Below are positions 16,543 to 24,982 of a stretch of 64,000 nt of DNA, piece after piece. This DNA is from Anaerolineales bacterium (lineage in GTDB: Bacteria; Chloroflexota; Anaerolineae; 4572-78; J111). Below the pieces are notes generated by a model. That model saw only the letters and a program-made list of their open reading frames with translations, made no database searches and was not told the DNA's origin. Both the position numbers and the translations under genes were made by a program. Numbering within the stretch: position 1 is the first letter of the stretch; each line of letters opens with the position of its first letter. The DNA lies in the NCBI GenBank assembly GCA_020634855.1, contig JACKAU010000014.1:124001-188000 (forward strand), in the 5' to 3' direction.

Positions 16543-16912
16543 GAGTCGATCAGTCAGGTCGAGGCATCCGGTCATAGCTAGCGCTGTTCGGTCAGATCGG
16601 CAGCAGCTATCGAGTAACCGATTCACGTTCACCATCATTGGCTGAGGGGCTGTGACCCACTGATAGAGCAGGACAGTTTATGCCTTTTACTCAAGATTCA
16701 GTATAATAGGGGACACTACCTAAGGAACAGAAATTAAATAACTTCTCTAATTTCAGTGGGTCGTAACGGCTAATTGATAAGTAAAGATTGCGTCACCAAT
16801 CACCTATGACGATTTACCAAGGACCACTTACTGCGCCGGTCAAATGGTGATGTTGTTTAATTTTCCATCCTAAAATGACTCAAAACCCCTAATTAATGAG
16901 GAAAATAACCTA
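16543..16912 (+). promoter_or_regulatory. xylA leader region with a TATAAT box
   Basis: No gene is seen. A perfect TATAAT is at 16702-16707, but the hexamers 17-18 bp upstream match TTGACA poorly, so any promoter would depend on other contacts or an activator. The remaining 200 bp to the xylA start is AT-rich with no clear hairpin; the xylA ribosome binding site is weak (atgagg at 16895-16900). Confidence 0.4.
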
Positions 16913-18073
16913 ATGTACGATCCAAAACCTGAACATAAATTCACTTTCGGCCTGTGGACGGTGGGCAACATTGGCCGAGACCCCTTTGGAGAAGCCGTGC
17001 GCGCGCCGCTGTCGCCGGCCAGCATTGTCTATATGCTGGCCGAGTTGGGCGCGTGGGGGGTCAACTTCCACGACAACGACCTGGTGCCTATCGACGCCAC
17101 GCCGGCCGAGCGGGACAAGATTGTAGCTGATTTCAAAAAAGCGCTCGATGACACCGGCCTGGTCGTGCCGATGGCGACGACCAACCTGTTCGCCGATCCG
17201 GTCTTCCGCGACGGCGCTTTCACCAGCAATGATCCCAAGGTGCGGGCCTACGCCCTACAAAAAACAATGAACGCGATGGATTTGGGCGCGGAGTTCGGCG
17301 CTAAAATCTATGTCTTCTGGGGCGGCCGCGAAGGGACCGAAACCGACGCCGGCAAAAACCCGTTGGATGCGGGCAAGTGGTTCCGTGAAGCGCTCAACTT
17401 CCTATGCGAGTACAATATCGACCAGGACTACGGCTACAAATTCGCTCTGGAACCCAAACCGAACGAACCGCGCGGCGATATTTATCTGCCCACGGTCGGC
17501 TCGATGCTGGGCTTCATCGCTACCCTGGATCATCCCAGTATGGTCGGCGTCAACCCTGAGGTGGCCCACGAGCATATGGCCGGCCTCAACTTTATGCACG
17601 CCGTGGCCCAAGCCTGGGATGCCGGCAAGCTGTTCCACATTGACCTCAACGACCAAAAGTTTGGGCGCTATGACCAGGACTTCCGCTTCGGCGCGGAGTC
17701 GATTAAATCGGCCTTCTATCTGGTCAAGTTTCTGGAAGATGTCGGCTATAACGGCAGCCGCCATTTTGATGCGCACGCCTACCGCAGCGCCGATTTGGAA
17801 GATGTCAAAGCCTTTGCTCGCGGCTGTATGCGCACCTACCTTATCCTCAAAGAAAAAGCCGAACAGTTCAACGCCGATGTCGAAATCCAGAATCTGCTGG
17901 CGGACATCAAAGCCGACGACGGCTCGATGGATCAATTCCTGGGCGTCTATTCCAAAGAAAAAGTCGACGCCCTTAAAGCGCACACCTTCGACCGCGTCGC
18001 GATGGGCCAACGCGGCCAACCGTATGAACAACTGGACCAATTGTTGATTGAGTTGCTGTTGGGAGTACGATAA
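16913..18073 (+). CDS. xylA: xylose isomerase
   Basis: 386 residues, the length of the short class I (actinobacterial-type) enzymes, beginning with FTFGLWTVGNIGRDPFGE. Catalytic and metal residues align one position below the Streptomyces numbering: His53 (NFHDNDL), Glu180 and Lys182 (EPKPNEPRGDI), Glu216 and His219 (NPEVAHEHMAGLN), Asp244 (HIDLNDQ), Asp254 and Asp256 (YDQDFRFG). It interconverts D-xylose and D-xylulose with two divalent metals in the cytoplasm. It is followed by a divergent paralogue and by xylB, so the downstream step is phosphorylation of xylulose. It has its own leader rather than a tight junction with the upstream genes, suggesting separate control. Confidence 0.96.
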   Translation: MYDPKPEHKFTFGLWTVGNIGRDPFGEAVRAPLSPASIVYMLAELGAWGVNFHDNDLVPIDATPAERDKIVADFKKALDDTGLVVPMATTNLFADPVFRDGAFTSNDPKVRAYALQKTMNAMDLGAEFGAKIYVFWGGREGTETDAGKNPLDAGKWFREALNFLCEYNIDQDYGYKFALEPKPNEPRGDIYLPTVGSMLGFIATLDHPSMVGVNPEVAHEHMAGLNFMHAVAQAWDAGKLFHIDLNDQKFGRYDQDFRFGAESIKSAFYLVKFLEDVGYNGSRHFDAHAYRSADLEDVKAFARGCMRTYLILKEKAEQFNADVEIQNLLADIKADDGSMDQFLGVYSKEKVDALKAHTFDRVAMGQRGQPYEQLDQLLIELLLGVR

Positions 18074-18148
18074 GGAGTAGGAAGTAGGGAGCAAGGAGTA
18101 GGGATGCATCTTTTTTAGTTCCTACTTTCATCTACCTACTCCCTAATT
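18072..18148. repeat. word-like inverted repeat ahead of the xylA paralogue
   Basis: Repeats of aggagtaggga type are followed by the complementary cctactcccta type words, giving an imperfect hairpin that ends just before the ribosome binding site AAAGGAG of the next gene. The same words occur at 46352-46400 and 48124-48162. Confidence 0.6.
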
Positions 18149-18167
18149 TATCAAAGGAGATTACACC

Positions 18168-19205
18168 ATGCCAGGCACTTTCCGCTTTTCTTTTGGGCCG
18201 TGGAACATCCACGAGGGGGCCGACCCCTTTGGCCCGGCGGTACGCCCAACCGTGCCGTTTGCGGAGAAACTCAAACTTTACAAAAAACTCGGCTTCGATG
18301 GCGTTCAGTTTCACGATGACGACGCCGTGCCGGAGCTGAATGATAAATCGAGCGCCCAGATCGAAAAAGAGGCGCGGGAAATGCGCCGGATGCTCGAAGG
18401 CGAGGGGCTGGTGGCCGAATTTGTCGCGCCGCGCTTGTGGGAAGACAGTCGCACCATTGACGGCGGCTTTACCGCCAACAGCGAGCGCGACCGGCAGTAC
18501 GCCATCGACCGCACCCGCCAATGCATCGACATCGCCAGGGCGGTGGGCACCAATTTCATGGTGGTCTGGCTGGCCCGCGAGGGCACCTACATCCGTGAGG
18601 CCAAAGACGCCAAGCTGGCCGTCGAGCGGCTGGTGACGGCCATCAACCAGATGCTGGCCCACGATCCCGACATTCGCATCGCCATCGAGCCGAAGCCGAA
18701 CGAGCCGATGGATTTGGCCTACATCCCGACCATCGGCCACGCCATCGGCCTGTCGTACCTGACCGATGACCCCAGCCGCGTCGGTAGCCTGGTTGAATCG
18801 GCCCACGCCATTCTGGCCGGGCTTGATCCCTCGGATGAGATGGCGTACGCCCTGGCCCACAACAAGTTATGGAGCGTACATCTCAATGACCAGAACGGTC
18901 TGAAATTCGACGAGGATAAAGCCTTTGGCGCGGTCGATTTGCGGCGGGCGTTTATGCAGGTGTGGGTTCTCGACCGCGACGGTTACGGCAACAACGGCCA
19001 GTTTGTGGGGTTGGATGTGAAAGCGATGCGCACCCAAAAAGCGGAACAGGCCAGCCAGCATCTGAGCAATAGCCGCGAAATCTTTCTGGCCCTACTGGAT
19101 GTGGTGCGAAGCTTAGATACGGACCGCATCGACGATCTCATCGCCGAGCGTAACTACGAACTGTTGGAAATGGAAATCATTCGGGCGCTAATGGGGCGCT
19201 CGTAA
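18168..19205 (+). CDS. divergent xylose-isomerase paralogue
   Basis: 345 residues, about 40 shorter than xylA mostly at the C-terminus, starting FRFSFGPWNIHEGADPFG. It keeps FHDDDAVP (His49), EPKPNEP (Glu174, Lys176), Glu210 and His213, and Asp248/Asp250 in FDEDKAFG. At the position of the xylA metal ligand Asp244 it has His238 (SVHLNDQ against HIDLNDQ). That change, together with the lost C-terminal arm that makes dimer contacts, suggests a different sugar or metal use. It is co-directional with xylA and xylB. It could isomerise another aldose taken up by the importer, such as L-arabinose or D-ribose; that is inference. Confidence 0.85.
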   Translation: MPGTFRFSFGPWNIHEGADPFGPAVRPTVPFAEKLKLYKKLGFDGVQFHDDDAVPELNDKSSAQIEKEAREMRRMLEGEGLVAEFVAPRLWEDSRTIDGGFTANSERDRQYAIDRTRQCIDIARAVGTNFMVVWLAREGTYIREAKDAKLAVERLVTAINQMLAHDPDIRIAIEPKPNEPMDLAYIPTIGHAIGLSYLTDDPSRVGSLVESAHAILAGLDPSDEMAYALAHNKLWSVHLNDQNGLKFDEDKAFGAVDLRRAFMQVWVLDRDGYGNNGQFVGLDVKAMRTQKAEQASQHLSNSREIFLALLDVVRSLDTDRIDDLIAERNYELLEMEIIRALMGRS

Positions 19206-19248
19206 ACCTACCGAAACGTCAGCGCCGCCTTGGCCAACGCTTACCAGA

Positions 19249-19298
19249 GGAGCGACAAAGTAAACTTTGTCAAAGTCAAAGCAGAGCTTTGACGCTCC
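19249..19298. repeat. 50-bp double-hairpin intergenic element, copy 2
   Basis: The outer ggagc/gctcc arms enclose gacaaag-taaa-ctttgtc and gtcaaagc-aga-gctttgac. It has the same length and layout as 2899-2948 with different loops. It lies directly before the xylB ribosome binding site. Confidence 0.85.
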
Positions 19299-19324
19299 CT
19301 ATTTACTTTTGAGAGGAGACAATC

Positions 19325-20824
19325 ATGCCCTATTATCTTGGAATCGACTCATCTACCACCGGCGTGAAAGCGCTGCTCATCGATGATAATGGCGATGTGG
19401 CCGGTACGGCCACTACCGAACTACCCCTATCCACCCCCAAACCCCTGTGGAGCGAGCAGAACCCGGCCGACTGGTGGGACGGCGCGGTCAGCAGTATCAA
19501 GCAGGTGTTGCAAAACACCCACATTTCCAGCGATGACATTAAGGCGATTGGGCTGACCGGCCAAATGCACGGCTTGACCTTACTTGATGAAGCAGGCGAC
19601 GTACTGCGACCGGCCATCCTCTGGAACGATCAACGCACCGGCCCGCAGTGCGACGAGATTCGCGCCCGGCTGGGCAAAAAGCGATTGGTCGAGGTCACCG
19701 GCAACGACGCGCTGACCGGCTTCACTGCCCCCAAAATTTTGTGGGTTCGCGAACACGAGCCGGATATTTACGATGAGATCGATCAGATTTTGCTGCCGAA
19801 AGATTACATTCGCTACCGGCTGACCGATGATTACGCCACGGACAAAGCCGGAGCCGCCGGCACCTTGCTGCTTAATGTCAAAAGCCGTAACTGGTCAGTG
19901 GAGGTTTTAGACGCGTTAGAAATTCCCGCCGGTTGGCTACCGACCACATATGAGGGTCCGGAAGTGACCGGGACTGTTTCGGACGAGGCCGCCTTGGCCA
20001 CAGGTCTGGAACCCGGCACACCGGTCGTTGCCGGCGGCGGTGACCAGGCGGCGCAAGCGGTAGGTGTCGGGGCGGTGCAACCGGGGGTCATCGCGCTGAC
20101 GTTAGGCACGTCAGGTGTGGTCTTCGCCAGCGCCGCCGAGCCGTTCATCGAGCCGGAAGGGCGGTTGCACGCCTTTTGTCACGCCGTGCCGGGCCGCTGG
20201 CACATGATGGGCGTGATGCTGTCGGCCGCTGGCAGCCTGCGCTGGTATCGCGACACGCTGGCTCCCGGCGTCGATTTCGACACGCTGTTGGCCCCTACAG
20301 CCAATATTCCGCCCGGCAGCGAAGGCTTGCTATTCCTGCCCTACCTTACCGGAGAGCGCACACCCCACCCTGATCCGCTGGCGCGCGGCGCGTTTGCCGG
20401 GATCACCGTGCGCCACACGCAGCCCCATTTCACCCGCGCCGTGCTAGAAGGCGTGGCCTTTGGCCTGCGAGACGGCTTCGAGTTGATGAAAGCCGCCGGT
20501 CTGACCGACATCAAACAGGTGCGTGTCTCCGGCGGTGGGGCCAAGAGTCCCATCTGGCGGCAGATTTTAGCCGATGTGTTGAATGTTGAATTGGTGACGG
20601 TTAATACGTCCGAAGGGGCGGCTTATGGCGCGGCGCTGCTGGCGGCGGTCGGCGCGGGGGTTTGGCCGGATGTCGATACAGCGACTCAGACCTGCATCCA
20701 ACTCACCGGTTCAACCAGGCCGCAGGCGGAGACCGTGGCGGTGTACGAGCAGTTCTACGCCCAGTATCGACAGTTGTATCCGTCGTTGAAGGATATCTCG
20801 CACAACTTGGGCCAATTAACGTAG
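19325..20824 (+). CDS. xylB: xylulokinase
   Basis: 499 residues, the normal length. The N-terminal phosphate loop IDSSTTGVKALLID, the substrate motif GLTGQMHG (residues 76-83), ILWNDQRT, and the catalytic Asp240 in AGGGDQAAQAVGVG are all present; the second ATP-site motif reads RVSGGGAKSPIWRQILADV. It phosphorylates D-xylulose to xylulose 5-phosphate with ATP, feeding the pentose phosphate pathway. It follows xylA and its paralogue, and the operon ends with a T-tailed hairpin 35 bp downstream. Ribosome binding site: GAGAGGAGACAATC. Confidence 0.95.
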   Translation: MPYYLGIDSSTTGVKALLIDDNGDVAGTATTELPLSTPKPLWSEQNPADWWDGAVSSIKQVLQNTHISSDDIKAIGLTGQMHGLTLLDEAGDVLRPAILWNDQRTGPQCDEIRARLGKKRLVEVTGNDALTGFTAPKILWVREHEPDIYDEIDQILLPKDYIRYRLTDDYATDKAGAAGTLLLNVKSRNWSVEVLDALEIPAGWLPTTYEGPEVTGTVSDEAALATGLEPGTPVVAGGGDQAAQAVGVGAVQPGVIALTLGTSGVVFASAAEPFIEPEGRLHAFCHAVPGRWHMMGVMLSAAGSLRWYRDTLAPGVDFDTLLAPTANIPPGSEGLLFLPYLTGERTPHPDPLARGAFAGITVRHTQPHFTRAVLEGVAFGLRDGFELMKAAGLTDIKQVRVSGGGAKSPIWRQILADVLNVELVTVNTSEGAAYGAALLAAVGAGVWPDVDTATQTCIQLTGSTRPQAETVAVYEQFYAQYRQLYPSLKDISHNLGQLT

Positions 20825-20858
20825 CACATACGCTACCGAGGACGAAGGAAACGCAAAG

Positions 20859-20890
20859 AACACCGAAGAAACTCGGTGTTTTTTGTTTTC
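20859..20890 (+). terminator. rho-independent terminator after xylB
   Basis: Stem aacaccga/tcggtgtt with a 6-nt loop, followed by ttttgtttt. Confidence 0.85.
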
Positions 20891-20968
20891 TATAGGACGC
20901 CTTACGATGAAATTCGTAGTCTTTGAAACAAATTTATGGCGTCTTTGAATCAGAAAACTCGCAAAAAA

Positions 20969-21331
20969 TTACCCGTTGGAGTCGGTTAGTAGCGGAGCTT
21001 GAAGGATCGCTAGCTTAAAATCAAGAATACTGTCCACCACTTTTTGGGTAGCCTGATAGATATACAAATTGTTGCTGTTTAGGCTGAGGCCAATAACCTT
21101 TAGTCCTGGTCGAGCCAATAAAATTCGTTTTAAGTCCAGCTTCTGCATCGATGGACCGCTACTATCTAAAATGACAATGTCGGGCTGACTTACTTTAATC
21201 TGTTCGAGCGCACGGTCGATGTCAGTTTCTTGGCCAACGAGTTGGAGATCCGGGTCTTGGCTCAGTAAGCTTCTGAGACCGTGGGCAAACATAAGGTGGT
21301 CCGAAAGCACAAAAATACGGGTTGTTGACAC
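20969..21331 (-). CDS. receiver-only response-regulator-like protein
   Basis: 120 residues from a GTG at 21331 preceded by AGGAG; the slightly longer frame has no ribosome binding site. It resembles the receiver domain of NarL/LuxR-type regulators (STTRIFVLSDHLMFAHGLRSL) with the phospho-acceptor Asp in DIVILDSSG. The acidic pocket is SD rather than DD and the conserved Lys near the C-terminus is not evident, so phosphorylation may be weak or lost. There is no DNA-binding domain. It is isolated between xylB and the tungstate importer with no adjacent kinase. Confidence 0.7.
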   Translation of the reverse strand: MSTTRIFVLSDHLMFAHGLRSLLSQDPDLQLVGQETDIDRALEQIKVSQPDIVILDSSGPSMQKLDLKRILLARPGLKVIGLSLNSNNLYIYQATQKVVDSILDFKLAILQAPLLTDSNG

Positions 21332-21352
21332 GATAGCTCCTATACCAAACAC

Positions 21353-21569
21353 TTGGAATACCTCTTTTTTGTAAAGATTTAGTAACTCTTTTGTCTAAAT
21401 TATAGCGCTTCAAGTGAGGACTGCCCATACTCGTTTAGGCGGTATCTAGCTATAGGAAGGGTTATCTTGGTGTAACTCTCCTGACGATCCTACGACACTT
21501 TAAATTATCCAAACGGGTGAGATTGCTCTTAGAGGGTTAAAGCCCTTACTACGAACTAATATTCTCCAT
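21353..21569. other. gene-free stretch upstream of the receiver protein
   Basis: It presumably holds the promoter of the minus-strand receiver gene. I see no hairpin or ORF of note until the 140-bp repeat element begins at 21570. Confidence 0.4.
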
Positions 21570-21709
21570 GTAGGTTGGGTTGAGCCGGAAATCTCGTCTT
21601 TGGGTGGGCTAGCGTTGGGTTTCATTGCATATCTCATCACCGAAAAATCTGGTGAAACCCAACCATTGAGGCGATAGACTCTCGAAGTGACCCATTCAAC
21701 CCAACCTAC
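21570..21709. repeat. 140-bp nested inverted-repeat element
   Basis: The ends gtaggttgggttga (21570-21583) and tcaacccaacctac (21696-21709) are perfect 14-bp inverted repeats. Inside lies a second inverted repeat, gttgggtttca (21614-21624) against tgaaacccaac (21653-21663). There is no ORF for a transposase. The end sequence resembles short palindromic repeats seen in many bacterial genomes (recalled, not checked). It lies just downstream of the tupC stop. Confidence 0.8.
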
Positions 21710-21716
21710 GCTAAGG

Positions 21717-22454
21717 TTAATAAACCATCTCGCCGTGGATGAAGGCTTCTGTACGCGGATCGGACGGGTTGGAGAAAAACGCGCCCGTCTCGGCGATTTC
21801 AACCAGACGACCCTCCAGCAGCAACGCCGTACGATGAGCCAACCGTTTAGCCTGAAAGATATTGTGGGTGACGATGACGATCGTGGTGCCCTGTTCTCGA
21901 TTAACTTGGGTAATAATATTCTCGATGAGTTTGACGTTGTACGGGTCCAGATTGGCCGTTGGCTCGTCCAATAGCAGCACCGACGGCTGAATGACCAGCG
22001 CTCGCGCCAGGGCGACGCGCTGCGCCTCACCCCCGCTGAGCGTTCTGGCTCCGGTGTGGGTCAGATTATTTAACCCCACCAGGTCGAGAGCATCATCGAC
22101 AATCCGTTTAACCTGATCGCCGGTTTTACCTCGCAGCTTTAAACCATAGGCCACATTATCCGCTACTGAGCGGGTGAGCAAAACCGGATTTTGAAAGACG
22201 GTGGTAATTTTGCGCCGCAGATTCAGCGGCGCCCCCTCGCCGTTGAGGTGGAACGCCTCAAACCTCAACGAGCCGGAAGCCGGTCGCTCCAGAAAGTTGA
22301 GATGGCGCAAGAGGGTACTCTTACCGGCTCCACTCGGTCCCACAATCGCCAGAATCTCGCCGGCAAAAATATCAAGCCGCTCGATATTCAAGACGGTGCG
22401 CTCGTCATAGGTTTGCGTTAGATTGTGCAGTTTGTAAACCGGGTTCGGAGACAT
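21717..22454 (-). CDS. tupC: tungstate ABC transporter ATPase
   Basis: 245 residues with Walker A GPSGAGKSTLLRHLN, Q-loop VFQNPVLLTRS, signature LSGGEAQRVALARAL, Walker B VLLLDEPTANLDP and switch VTHNIFQAKRLA. It has no C-terminal TOBE domain, as in TupC. The gene lies after tupB on the minus strand and is the last gene of the tup operon. It energises import of tungstate (or molybdate) through the TupB channel. Confidence 0.88.
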   Translation of the reverse strand: MSPNPVYKLHNLTQTYDERTVLNIERLDIFAGEILAIVGPSGAGKSTLLRHLNFLERPASGSLRFEAFHLNGEGAPLNLRRKITTVFQNPVLLTRSVADNVAYGLKLRGKTGDQVKRIVDDALDLVGLNNLTHTGARTLSGGEAQRVALARALVIQPSVLLLDEPTANLDPYNVKLIENIITQVNREQGTTIVIVTHNIFQAKRLAHRTALLLEGRLVEIAETGAFFSNPSDPRTEAFIHGEMVY

Positions 22455-22509
22455 TGATCAATCCAGCCTTAAGAAGCACTTTCTAAAGCCTTTAAACGTC
22501 CACGGATAA

Positions 22510-22575
22510 CCACAGATGGACACCGATAAATTCAACTGATGATAAAAATCTGTGAATATCGGTGTGAATCTATGG
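22510..22575. repeat. imperfect inverted repeat in the tupB-tupC gap
   Basis: ccacagatggacaccgata (22510-22528) and tatcggtgtgaatctatgg (22557-22575) are largely complementary. It may act as an intercistronic hairpin. Confidence 0.55.
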
Positions 22576-22606
22576 ACAAATTCATAGATCGTCACTCTTA
22601 CAGTTT

Positions 22607-23302
22607 CTAGGAAAACGCTCTGCCCTGCAACCGAAGCAGGGCCACGTTCACCAAAAATGATAGAAAAAGCAGGACAAGTCCGAGGGCAATGGCCAGGTCG
22701 AAATTGCCTTTTTGCGTTTCCAGCACAATGGCGGTGGTCAGAACGCGGGTTTTGCCTTCGATATTGCCGCCAACCAGCATCACCGCCCCCACTTCAGAAA
22801 TAATCGCGCCAAAGCCGGCCACAATCGCTACAATCACGCCGATTTTGGCCTCGAGTAGGATGGTCACGGTCGCCTGCCAGGGCGTGGCTCCCAGCGACAT
22901 CAACTGCCGGCGCAGTTGGGGATCGACGCCCATCACAGCCGCCATGGTAAAACCGGCTACCAGCGGAAACGAAATAATCGTTTGAGCGACAATCATCGCT
23001 TTGGGGGTAAACAACCAGCCCAGTTGACCGGCCGGGCCGCTCCGGGAAAGCATCAGGTAAACGAAAAGCCCAATGACCACCGGAGGGAAGCCCATGCCGG
23101 TATAAAGCAGCGCCGTCATTAGGCGCCGCCCCGGAAATCGAGCCATGGCCATGGCCGCGCCCAGAGGAATCCCCAGCACCGTACTAAACAGCAGCGCGAT
23201 GCCGGACACAGCTAAGGATAACCAAATGATTTCGTAGAGCGCCGAATTCAGACTGAGAATTATCTCAAAGGCTTGAATTATGCCCTGGATCAGGTCATTC
23301 AT
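22607..23302 (-). CDS. tupB: tungstate ABC transporter permease
   Basis: 231 residues with about five membrane helices, including IIWLSLAVSGIALLFSTVLG and a C-terminal IALGLVLLFLSFLVNVALL. The ATPase-contact loop reads QLRRQLMSLGATPWQATVTI, matching the EAA loop of the ModB/TupB group. It is 6 bp downstream of tupA. It forms the membrane channel of the oxyanion importer. Confidence 0.9.
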   Translation of the reverse strand: MNDLIQGIIQAFEIILSLNSALYEIIWLSLAVSGIALLFSTVLGIPLGAAMAMARFPGRRLMTALLYTGMGFPPVVIGLFVYLMLSRSGPAGQLGWLFTPKAMIVAQTIISFPLVAGFTMAAVMGVDPQLRRQLMSLGATPWQATVTILLEAKIGVIVAIVAGFGAIISEVGAVMLVGGNIEGKTRVLTTAIVLETQKGNFDLAIALGLVLLFLSFLVNVALLRLQGRAFS

Positions 23303-23308
23303 TAATTA

Positions 23309-24505
23309 TTATTTGGCAGCGTTCCAGGCGGCCGAGTCGGACACAAAAAGCGGCTGGCCAAATTCGGCCACGCCAAACTCGCTGATCAACTGCTGGGTTT
23401 CCAGCGAGGTCATCCAATCGATAAACGCGGCGGCTCCTTCAGCATTGACGGTGGGGTGCAGCTCCGGATTGACGGCGATCACCCCGTAGGGATTAAAGAG
23501 ACGCGAGTCGCCCTCTACCAGAATCACCAGATCGATACCTTCCAGGGTACGAGCCAGATAGGTAGCGCGGTCGCTAAGGGTGTAGGCTTGCTGCTCGTTG
23601 GCGATGGTTAACGTTGCACCCATCCCTTGACCAATCGATTGGTACCAGTCGCCCTGAGGTTTGTAGGTGATTTTTTCGGGATCCTCTAAATCTTTGACTT
23701 CGTCAAGAGGCAGGCCGGTGGCTTGCCACAGCGTTTGTTCTTTGATGTGGGTGCCGGAGTCGTCCCCGCGAGAAATAAAGAGGCTGTTCGTTTCGGCGAT
23801 TTGAGTCAGCGCCGCGGCTACGTCGGTCATGCCTTTGATGCCTGCCGGGTCGGCTTCAGGGCCGATAAGCACAAAATCGTTATACATCACGTCCTGCCGG
23901 TTGACCCCGTAGCCGGCGTCAACAAACGCATCTTCCCGATCACGGGCGTGGACCAGAACGACATCGGCATCGCCGTTTTCGCCTAGCTCAATAGCCTGGC
24001 CGGTGCCAACGGCAATAACCTCAACCGAAGCGCCATATTTGGCCTCGAAATCGGGCAGAATAGCGGCGAGCAGCCCGGAGTTTTCGGTGCTGGTAGTGGT
24101 AGCCAGCACCAGCCGGCCCACGTCGGTGCTAACCGGCTCACTCTCGGACGGCGTAACTTCCGGTGCGGCTAGGGCAAAATCGAGCAAGGTTTCGGCATCG
24201 GCGACACTGGGCAAGCATAACTTCCAACCCACTTCAATTAGATCATAATTTTCGATCTGGGCAAAAGACTCATCTTCTGTATTTTTGAGATTAGTAGCTT
24301 CAGCAATGGCCGGATAGGCCAGAACGTCCCCGTAGGCTTTCTCAGCAATCTTCGAGAGCCAATCGTCAGCTTGAACAACGACTTCCTGCTCACAGGTCAC
24401 CGCTTCCGGAGACGACTGCGCGTGGGTGATCTCCGAGGTGATGGCCCCCCCGGATAAGACCAGTAGAGCAACAAATAAGCTTATCTTCCATAAGTATTTC
24501 AGCAT
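23309..24505 (-). CDS. tupA: tungstate-binding protein with an N-terminal LysM-like domain
   Basis: 398 residues. A signal peptide (LFVALLVLSGGAITSEITHA) is followed by a LysM-like segment (about residues 40-105: VVVQADDWLSKIAEKAYGDV, then NYDLIEVGWKLCLP). A linker leads to the TupA domain (about 130-398) with ATTTSTENSGLL, the diagnostic tungstate-site start, and SRGDDSGTHIKEQTLW. TupA binds tungstate tightly for import. The LysM-like module is not part of ordinary TupA, where the binding domain starts near the signal peptide; here it may anchor the protein to the cell wall or another polymer instead of a lipid. The gene leads tupB and tupC and follows a ModE-like regulator. Confidence 0.88.
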   Translation of the reverse strand: MLKYLWKISLFVALLVLSGGAITSEITHAQSSPEAVTCEQEVVVQADDWLSKIAEKAYGDVLAYPAIAEATNLKNTEDESFAQIENYDLIEVGWKLCLPSVADAETLLDFALAAPEVTPSESEPVSTDVGRLVLATTTSTENSGLLAAILPDFEAKYGASVEVIAVGTGQAIELGENGDADVVLVHARDREDAFVDAGYGVNRQDVMYNDFVLIGPEADPAGIKGMTDVAAALTQIAETNSLFISRGDDSGTHIKEQTLWQATGLPLDEVKDLEDPEKITYKPQGDWYQSIGQGMGATLTIANEQQAYTLSDRATYLARTLEGIDLVILVEGDSRLFNPYGVIAVNPELHPTVNAEGAAAFIDWMTSLETQQLISEFGVAEFGQPLFVSDSAAWNAAK

Positions 24506-24574
24506 CGATTCATCCCCCTTGATAAGATATCGTTATGATATCACAGCATAACGGAATTAAAAAAATTTGTCTCT

Positions 24575-24916
24575 CTAGCCATCCAAGAAATATTTCTCGA
24601 ATCGTTCAGAGACAAATTCATCTAAACCGGCCGCAAATTTTCTAAATCGATCCACGTAGGCCACGGCTTCGGGCGTTAAACTGGAACCGCCGCCGCCGGA
24701 GCCGCCGGTTTGGGTGTCTACCAGTTTTACGGCCAGCCGGGTTTCGCACTCTTGTATTTTTTCCCAGGCCCGGCGATAAGACACACCCATTTTCGAGGCC
24801 GCCGCCGAAATAGAACCGGTCTCGGCGATGGCTTCTAACAGTCGAACCCGCCATAGGCTGAGGACGACTTTATTATCCTTTTCAATCCAAATATTGGTTT
24901 TAGGTTCCAGGGACAT
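24575..24916 (-). CDS. ModE-like winged-helix regulator (DNA-binding domain only)
   Basis: 113 residues resembling the N-terminal LysR-type helix-turn-helix of ModE: LLEAIAETGSISAAASKMGV then SYRRAWEKIQECE. The TQTGGSGGGGSSLTPEA block is the typical wing/hinge of this family. The molybdate-binding MOP domains of full ModE are absent. It is the first gene of a run with tupA, tupB and tupC, separated by 69 bp, and probably regulates them in response to oxyanion or other signals. Without MOP domains the sensing mechanism is not visible. Confidence 0.88.
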   Translation of the reverse strand: MSLEPKTNIWIEKDNKVVLSLWRVRLLEAIAETGSISAAASKMGVSYRRAWEKIQECETRLAVKLVDTQTGGSGGGGSSLTPEAVAYVDRFRKFAAGLDEFVSERFEKYFLDG

Positions 24917-24982
24917 TTCGCATTTGGCGAGAAGGCAAACTGGGCAAGGGTAAAATAGTTTGGGATGATAGTTTATCGGCTT

